Positions 59,618 through 64,000 of a DNA stretch of 64,000 nt are shown in pieces. Positions within the stretch are counted from its first letter, which is position 1. Each line of letters starts with the position of its first letter. The notes beneath the pieces were generated by a model. The model did no database searches. It was not told where the DNA came from and saw nothing but the letters and a program-made list of their open reading frames with translations. The DNA comes from Hymenobacter sediminis (lineage in GTDB: Bacteria; Bacteroidota; Bacteroidia; Cytophagales; Hymenobacteraceae). The position numbers and the translations under genes were made by a program. The stretch spans positions 310,001 to 374,000 of the forward strand of contig NZ_QKNS01000006.1 in assembly GCF_003231285.1 (NCBI RefSeq). Reading direction: 5' to 3'.

Positions 59618-60538
59618 ATGAAAACCTACACCATTGTACTTCACGGTGGCGCTGTCACGATGGACCCCGCCAAAATGACCCCAGACCTGGAAGCCGCCAT
59701 TCGCCAGGGGCTGCAGGAGGCGCTGCAGGTCGGCTGGGAAATCCTGCACCGGGGTGGCTCTGCGGTTGAAGCAGTAGAAGCCGCCGTGTGCAGCATGGAA
59801 AACAATGAACACTTCAACGCGGGCCGAGGTAGCAGCCTCAACAAACAGGGCGAGGTTGAAATGGACGCCTCTATCATGGACGGCCGCACCCTGCGGGCCG
59901 GGGCCGTAAACAGCGTCCGCTACGTGAAGAACCCGGTTAGCCTGGCCCGTGCCGTAATGGAGCGGTGTGAGCATGTGCATATTTCCGATGAAGGAGCCGT
60001 GGAATTTGCCCTGCAACACGGCTTGACCATGGAAGCCGTGCATTACTTCGAGACAGAAAAGGCCCGCAAAGAATGGCTGGAAATCATTCAGGACGAGGAA
60101 AAGCAACCCCAGGAGCACGACACGGTGGGCGCCGTGGCCCTCGACCAGGACGGTAACTTGGCCGTGGCCACCAGCACCGGCGGCATCGAAGGGCAGTTGA
60201 AAGGCCGCGTCGGCGACAGTCCCATCATCGGGGGCGGCTCCTATGCGGCCAACGAAGCCTGCGCCGTGTCCTGCACCGGCGACGGCGAAGTAATTCTGCG
60301 CGGGGCCCTTGCCCACGAAGTGTACGCCCTGGTGAAGTACCGCGGCCTAAGCGCCCCCGAAGCCTGCCGTGAGGCCGTGCAACTCCGCGATGAAGACCTG
60401 AAAGGAGACAAAGGCTTCATTGCCATTGACAAAGACGGCAACGTGGCGGTGGAAAGTAATACCAACATCATGCGCTGCGCCTACCGCATTGGAGAACAGG
60501 AACCCTTCGTGACCGTGTGGCGCGAGGAACTGAAGTAG
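59618..60538 (+). CDS. Isoaspartyl peptidase / L-asparaginase, N-terminal nucleophile hydrolase
   Basis: 306 aa. Family T2 enzyme that self-cleaves before its catalytic Thr. The Thr is Thr169 in EHDTVGAVALDQDGN; TSTGGIEGQLKGRVGDSPIIGGG, the substrate-binding block, follows. The alpha subunit has FNAGRGSSLNKQGEVEMDAS. It hydrolyses beta-aspartyl peptides and asparagine. No signal peptide, so cytoplasmic. Monocistronic, with its own terminator at 60573. Confidence 0.95.
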   Translation: MKTYTIVLHGGAVTMDPAKMTPDLEAAIRQGLQEALQVGWEILHRGGSAVEAVEAAVCSMENNEHFNAGRGSSLNKQGEVEMDASIMDGRTLRAGAVNSVRYVKNPVSLARAVMERCEHVHISDEGAVEFALQHGLTMEAVHYFETEKARKEWLEIIQDEEKQPQEHDTVGAVALDQDGNLAVATSTGGIEGQLKGRVGDSPIIGGGSYAANEACAVSCTGDGEVILRGALAHEVYALVKYRGLSAPEACREAVQLRDEDLKGDKGFIAIDKDGNVAVESNTNIMRCAYRIGEQEPFVTVWREELK

Positions 60539-60572
60539 CGCCCCTACCCCCTCAGCAGTGCGCAAACCCATC

Positions 60573-60612
60573 AGCCCGTTGGTCTGCATCAGCGCAGGCC
60601 AACGGGCTTTTC
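60573..60612 (+). terminator. Terminator after isoaspartyl peptidase
   Basis: Stem AGCCCGTTGG / CCAACGGGCT with a loop of 16 bases, followed by TTTT. Confidence 0.85.
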
Positions 60613-60848
60613 GCTGGAAAGTGGTTGAAAACGGCTAAACCAGGAATGATTCGCTCAGCGGTAGTGCGCGGCGCCGCTTAGGTTTTGGGTACATGCTGGC
60701 CATGCCAAAATTTTACAAAGGCCCTCACAGCCGCTCAAATGGCAATACCGGCAGCCTAGGCACCGACAAATCCGGGCTATTTCCGTAACTAGCCTACCGA
60801 AACCCAATTCTCCACTTCCAGCCCCGGACGTCCTTGTCCACCCGAAGT

Positions 60849-61364
60849 ATGGCCCAAATCAGCGAAAACAAAGTCGTTACCATCACCTACGACCTGAGCG
60901 TAACCGACGAAAATCAAGAGAAAGTCCTTGTGGAATCGGCCGAGGAAGATGCCCCCATGGTATTTCTGTTCGGCCAGAGCGGCCTGCCCGAAGAGTTCGA
61001 GCGTCAGCTCGATGGCAAGCAGGCCGGCGACTCGTTCAGCTTCTCCCTCACCCCCGAGCAAGCCTACGGCGACTACGATCAGCAGGCTGTGGTGGACATC
61101 CCGAAGAACGTGTTCGAAATCGACGGGCAGATTGACGAGGAGATGCTGCAGGTCGGCAACTTCCTGCCCATGGCCGACAACCAGGGCCACCACATGCAAG
61201 GCAAAGTAGTGGACATCGGCGCCGACTCGGTGAAGATGGACTTCAACCACCCCCTCGCCGGCATGGTCATGCACTTCGACGGCAAAGTAGCCGCCGTCCG
61301 CGACGCCACCCGCGAAGAACTCGACCACGGCCACGTCCACGGCGAAGGCGGCCATCATCACTAG
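60849..61364 (+). CDS. slyD: SlyD-like FKBP-type peptidyl-prolyl isomerase
   Basis: 171 aa from ATG 60849. The FKBP domain opens NKVVTITYDLSVTDENQE, with the insert-in-flap region VVDIPKNVFEIDGQIDEEM and NHPLAGMVMHFDGKVAAVRD, a SlyD hallmark. The C-terminal tail is His-rich (DHGHVHGEGGHHH), a metal-binding tail as in E. coli SlyD. It isomerises proline bonds and acts as a nickel-binding chaperone. Gap of 236 bp from the preceding terminator to the start, with no other feature seen. A terminator follows. Confidence 0.93.
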   Translation: MAQISENKVVTITYDLSVTDENQEKVLVESAEEDAPMVFLFGQSGLPEEFERQLDGKQAGDSFSFSLTPEQAYGDYDQQAVVDIPKNVFEIDGQIDEEMLQVGNFLPMADNQGHHMQGKVVDIGADSVKMDFNHPLAGMVMHFDGKVAAVRDATREELDHGHVHGEGGHHH

Positions 61365-61391
61365 GCCTATTGCGCTTATGATCGTTAAAGA

Positions 61392-61420
61392 AAACGGGGC
61401 CAAGTAGCCCCGTTTTTTTC
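61392..61420 (+). terminator. Terminator after slyD
   Basis: Stem AACGGGGC / GCCCCGTT with a CAAGTA loop, followed by seven Ts. Confidence 0.9.
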
Positions 61421-61533
61421 GTTTGTAGCAGATGCAAATCGGGGTGTTACCTTACTAAAACAAAAAAGGTATTGCACGATAAACTCTATCCCACATAAAT
61501 AATATTTACACCTCAGTATTATTAACATGAGTT

Positions 61534-61839
61534 TTACTTACGCATCTTTTTTAGCCGAAAGTAAGACAATATTACCAGTACCAATGGAATACATAGGATT
61601 AGCAACAAGAAGTAATCTATAGCTGTTTCCCTTGCCATGTTATATTCAGATGACCAGGCGTGTACTCCAATAAAAAGCAGCAAACAGGCTATACCTACAG
61701 CTACTCTAAAGTTTACGACTTGATGCTTTTGTTTAAGAAGTAAGAAGAATATTATATAAAGCCCGACGATAGGAACTGCCCTAACCAGGAACAATAAAAA
61801 TGATAAAGGATCGGAATTAAGTAGTAATAAGATATGCAT
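61534..61839 (-). CDS. Small AT-rich membrane protein, function unknown
   Basis: 101 aa with three predicted TM helices: about 14-35 (FLLFLVRAVPIVGLYIIFF), 46-62 and 73-94 (FLLLILCIPLVLVILSYF), ending in a basic tail RLKKMRK. No family recognised. The gene is clearly richer in AT than flanking genes, suggesting recent gain or weak selection on codon use. Lies between the slyD terminator and the ACP phosphodiesterase gene, both read from other units. Confidence 0.65.
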   Translation of the reverse strand: MHILLLLNSDPLSFLLFLVRAVPIVGLYIIFFLLLKQKHQVVNFRVAVGIACLLLFIGVHAWSSEYNMARETAIDYFLLLILCIPLVLVILSYFRLKKMRK

Positions 61840-61915
61840 GGTGATTAAAGCTAATATGAATTTTTAGTGATTATAATGCAATGCTATTTGCTAGGCAAGT
61901 AGTGAGTAACAAAGT

Positions 61916-62533
61916 TCACCTCTTCCATTTATTATCCTCTACCGCCGCCCGCAGCTCCGGCCAGAACTCCTGAAAATCTACCTCATATGCGGGCAGCTCC
62001 GCCAGAAATGCAGCGCCTCCAGTAGCTAGCACCGCGGCGGCGGGCACCCGGCGCGAGAGGCCCAAGAGGGCCCGCTCCAGGCCGGCGGGGTGGGCGTAGC
62101 CGGTCAGCCAATCGTGCTGGCGCATATAGTGCAGCATTTCCTGCAGGCGCTCGGGCAGCTCGTGGCGGCGCTGGTGGAGCAGTGCGTACAGGCGCTGGGC
62201 GAAGGCAGGCAGGGGTTCGGCCGTATCGGGGTGGTAGTGGGCAAAGTCGCGGGCCAGCAGGTGGTCGTAGCCCACGTCGGCCACTACCCCGGCCCACTTG
62301 CCCAGGCCCGCCGCCCGCAGGCGGGCGGTAGTGCGGCGCACGGCCGGGTGGGCATCGGTAAAACTGTCGATAAAGCGGTGGAGCCGAATGCCTTGCTGCA
62401 CGGTTTCGGGGTAGGCCAGCAGGCCGGCGCGGCCGCGTACGGCTTCGGCGGCGAAGTTGCCCACTACTATGTCGGCGTAATGCGGGGTAGTGGCAGGAGA
62501 GCCGGAAAGCAGCAGGTGAGCGAGGAAGTTCAT
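61916..62533 (-). CDS. Acyl-carrier-protein phosphodiesterase (AcpH-like)
   Basis: 205 aa from the start at 62533; an upstream Met (62563) gives a less typical N-terminus. Begins MNFLAHLLLSGSP, then VVGNFAAEAVRG, IRLHRFIDSFTDAHP and VADVGYDHLLARDF. The HD-type metal residues (IRLHRFIDSFTD and DVGYDH) fit AcpH, which cuts the phosphopantetheine arm off acyl carrier protein. The protein is mostly helical. It is read from the minus strand, divergent from the PPOX gene with 102 bp between starts. Confidence 0.92.
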   Translation of the reverse strand: MNFLAHLLLSGSPATTPHYADIVVGNFAAEAVRGRAGLLAYPETVQQGIRLHRFIDSFTDAHPAVRRTTARLRAAGLGKWAGVVADVGYDHLLARDFAHYHPDTAEPLPAFAQRLYALLHQRRHELPERLQEMLHYMRQHDWLTGYAHPAGLERALLGLSRRVPAAAVLATGGAAFLAELPAYEVDFQEFWPELRAAVEDNKWKR

Positions 62534-62635
62534 GGGCGGGGGTACAATGGGCAAAGATGGCACAACTGAACCTTCGGGCGCGGGCCGCGTATTTCCTGAA
62601 CCATCCTACTCTACCAAAACCAAAACCTGAACATA

Positions 62636-63145
62636 ATGGCTGAGCAAGTTGCCCAAAGTCACGACGTGACCAAGCTGATCGAACGAATCCAGGATATTAA
62701 AATAGCTATGCTAACCACCGCCGACGCGGAAGGTGGCCTGCATAGCCGCCCCATGTACACGCATAAGCCCGAGGCCGACGGCATCCTGTGGTTTTTCACG
62801 GAGAAAGATTCGGCCAAGATTTATGAGGTGCGCAAAGACCAGCACGTAAACCTGGGCTACTCCAAGCCCGAGGATAACCTGTACGTTTCCATCTCCGGCA
62901 CGGCTTCGGTGCTTACAGATCAGGCTAAAATCAAGGAGCTGTGGAGTGAAGGCCTGCGCGCCTGGTTCCCAAAAGGCCCCGAGGACCCCAATATTGCCTT
63001 GCTGCGCATTACTATTGACCGCGGCGAGTACTGGGACCAGCCCAGCAACGTGCTGGTGCGCGCCTTCGGCTATGTGAAAGCCGTAGCTACCGGCGAGCGG
63101 TACCAGCCTACCGGCGACGAGCACGCCAAAGTGAACCCGAGCTAG
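62636..63145 (+). CDS. Pyridoxamine-5'-phosphate-oxidase-like (general stress protein 26) protein
   Basis: 169 aa. A split-barrel flavin-binding fold: LIERIQDIKIAMLTTADAEG, LHSRPMYTHKPEADGILWFF, VNLGYSKPEDNLYVSISGTA and VLVRAFGYVKAVATGERY. The family called GSP26 or YdaG binds FMN or heme; the exact activity is not known. The start at 62636 fits the usual MAEQVAQSHDVTKLIERI opening. Its strong terminator lies 25 bp after the stop. Confidence 0.94.
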   Translation: MAEQVAQSHDVTKLIERIQDIKIAMLTTADAEGGLHSRPMYTHKPEADGILWFFTEKDSAKIYEVRKDQHVNLGYSKPEDNLYVSISGTASVLTDQAKIKELWSEGLRAWFPKGPEDPNIALLRITIDRGEYWDQPSNVLVRAFGYVKAVATGERYQPTGDEHAKVNPS

Positions 63146-63170
63146 AAGGGCTACCCCCTCTAGCATGGCA

Positions 63171-63197
63171 AAGGCCGGAAGCAATTCCGGCCTTTTT
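63171..63197 (+). terminator. Terminator after PPOX gene
   Basis: Perfect stem AAGGCCGGAA / TTCCGGCCTT with loop GCAA, followed by Ts. Confidence 0.93.
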
Positions 63198-63307
63198 TGT
63201 TGTTTCGTACTCGCTCCTGGCAGCTTTTCGGCAGACCTTCGCTATTATTAATGAAGGCGTAGGTTGTGCCGAAAAACACCAGGCCATTTCGTTAACTCTT
63301 TTTTCAG

Positions 63308-63988
63308 GTGCTCACTACCCTTTCCATTCTCACCCTCCAGCCCGACCAGAAGCGGTGGGGATTCGCGCAGATGGGCACCGCCCAGCGGCCTTTGCAGCAG
63401 GTGGCTGGCCTACAGTTTCAGAAGCTGCTAGGGAGTGGGGCCGGCGGCTTCGGGGCGCTGCCCAATCTGCGGCGCTACGGATTTATGGCCGTGTGGGAGT
63501 CAGAAGCGGCCGCCGCCCGGTTCTTTACGGAGCACCCCTTGTGGCAGCAGTACCAGCAGCGCACCTCTGAAATCTGGACTGCCGAGTTAGCCCCCCTGAA
63601 GTCGCACGGGCTTTGGGACGGTGTAAATCCCTTCGCCTACCCCACCGAAGCCGTCGAAGCCGCCGGCCCCGTGGCGGTGCTTACCCGTGCCTCTATCCGG
63701 TGGCAGAAAACGCCGCGCTTTTGGCGTTATGTAGCTCCTACCAGCGCCACCGTAGCCCACGCGCCCGGCGTGCAGGCCGCCATTGGGCTGGGCGAGCTGC
63801 CGGTGGTGCGCCAGGCTACATTTAGCCTCTGGGAATCCCAGCAGGCCATGCAGGACTACGCCTACCGCAGCGAAAAACATAAGCAGGTTATCAAGCTCAC
63901 GCGCCAGGAAAACTGGTACGGCGAGGAGCTGTTCGCCCGGTTTCGGGTGGTGCGCACCGAAGGTACCTGGGACGGCCGAGTGCTGTAA
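63308..63988 (+). CDS. CrtA (spheroidene monooxygenase)-like protein
   Basis: 226 aa from GTG 63308. The sequence matches CrtA-like heme-binding monooxygenases: LGSGAGGFGALPNLRRYGFMAVWESEAAAARF, then ARASIRWQKTPRFWRYV, FSLWESQQAMQDYAYRS and a C-terminal LFARFRVVRTEGTWDG. CrtA oxidises acyclic carotenoids; some kin act on other polyenes and the Bacteroidota homologue often sits alone. Red carotenoids are common in Hymenobacter, so carotenoid keto- or hydroxylation is a reasonable guess. It starts 110 bp after the PPOX terminator. Confidence 0.85.
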   Translation: MLTTLSILTLQPDQKRWGFAQMGTAQRPLQQVAGLQFQKLLGSGAGGFGALPNLRRYGFMAVWESEAAAARFFTEHPLWQQYQQRTSEIWTAELAPLKSHGLWDGVNPFAYPTEAVEAAGPVAVLTRASIRWQKTPRFWRYVAPTSATVAHAPGVQAAIGLGELPVVRQATFSLWESQQAMQDYAYRSEKHKQVIKLTRQENWYGEELFARFRVVRTEGTWDGRVL

Positions 63989-64000
63989 CGGGCGCTAGCG

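Overview
The window looks like the chromosome of a Hymenobacter-like member of the Bacteroidota (Cytophagales). The reasons are the high GC content, a SusD-family outer-membrane lipoprotein, DUF5689 and DUF5117-type proteins, many lipoprotein and Sec signals ending in AQ, and promoter-like TAnnTTTG/TACYTTGC boxes just upstream of starts. The species assignment is inference; no rRNA or tRNA gene was seen.

Layout. 0-4.6 kb: the end of a SusC/SusD-type locus (SusD fragment, DUF5689 lipoprotein, Tat-type metallophosphoesterase, glycerophosphodiester phosphodiesterase), which reads as an uptake and breakdown locus for phosphorylated compounds. 4.8-8.6 kb: an MMPL/RND exporter, a coiled-coil secreted protein and a DUF2007 zinc-ribbon protein. 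8.6-18.6 kb plus 30-31.2 kb: a SWIM / DUF5691 / MoxR ATPase / DUF5682 / vWA gene set resembling E. coli yehL-yehM-yehP-yehQ. Four small genes (three SUKH/SMI1-KNR4 proteins and a DUF6985-like protein) lie inside it, and about 12 kb separates the vWA gene from its partners. 18.6-29.1 kb: an M1 aminopeptidase, a compact 5-oxoprolinase operon (pxpB-pxpC-pxpA plus an NRAMP-type transporter), a truncated amidohydrolase, a peptide deformylase, a small immunity-like protein and a DUF5117-type zinc protease. 29.5-31.2 kb: CbrC-family protein and the vWA protein. 31.7-38.8 kb: a sugar-nucleotidyltransferase, a giant GHMP-kinase/UDP-sugar-pyrophosphorylase fusion and a two-component system. 38.9-46.9 kb: an Ada-like methyltransferase, a small membrane protein and a complete tripartite RND efflux set. 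47-64 kb: mixed housekeeping and accessory genes (S41 protease, two aldo/keto reductases, a secreted PPC-domain protein, YgjP-like protease, DUF1810, AraC regulator, NmrA-like reductase, IGHMBP2-type helicase, isoaspartyl peptidase, SlyD, ACP phosphodiesterase, PPOX protein, CrtA-like protein) and three AT-richer hypothetical genes.

The most striking non-gene feature is two families of dispersed intergenic inverted repeats. Family A (12 copies, about 95-140 bp) and family B (5 copies plus a remnant, about 130 bp) occur in many intergenic gaps, including gaps inside operons. Within one copy the two arms stay complementary even where different copies differ completely, so the arms co-vary. One B copy contains an A copy, one B copy sits exactly where an amidohydrolase gene is cut short, and a 13-bp module is shared between the two families.

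The best candidate for an unusual biological system is the split YehLMPQ-like MoxR-vWA system mixed with toxin-immunity-like genes (SUKH x3, DUF6985-like, Imm51-like, CbrC).
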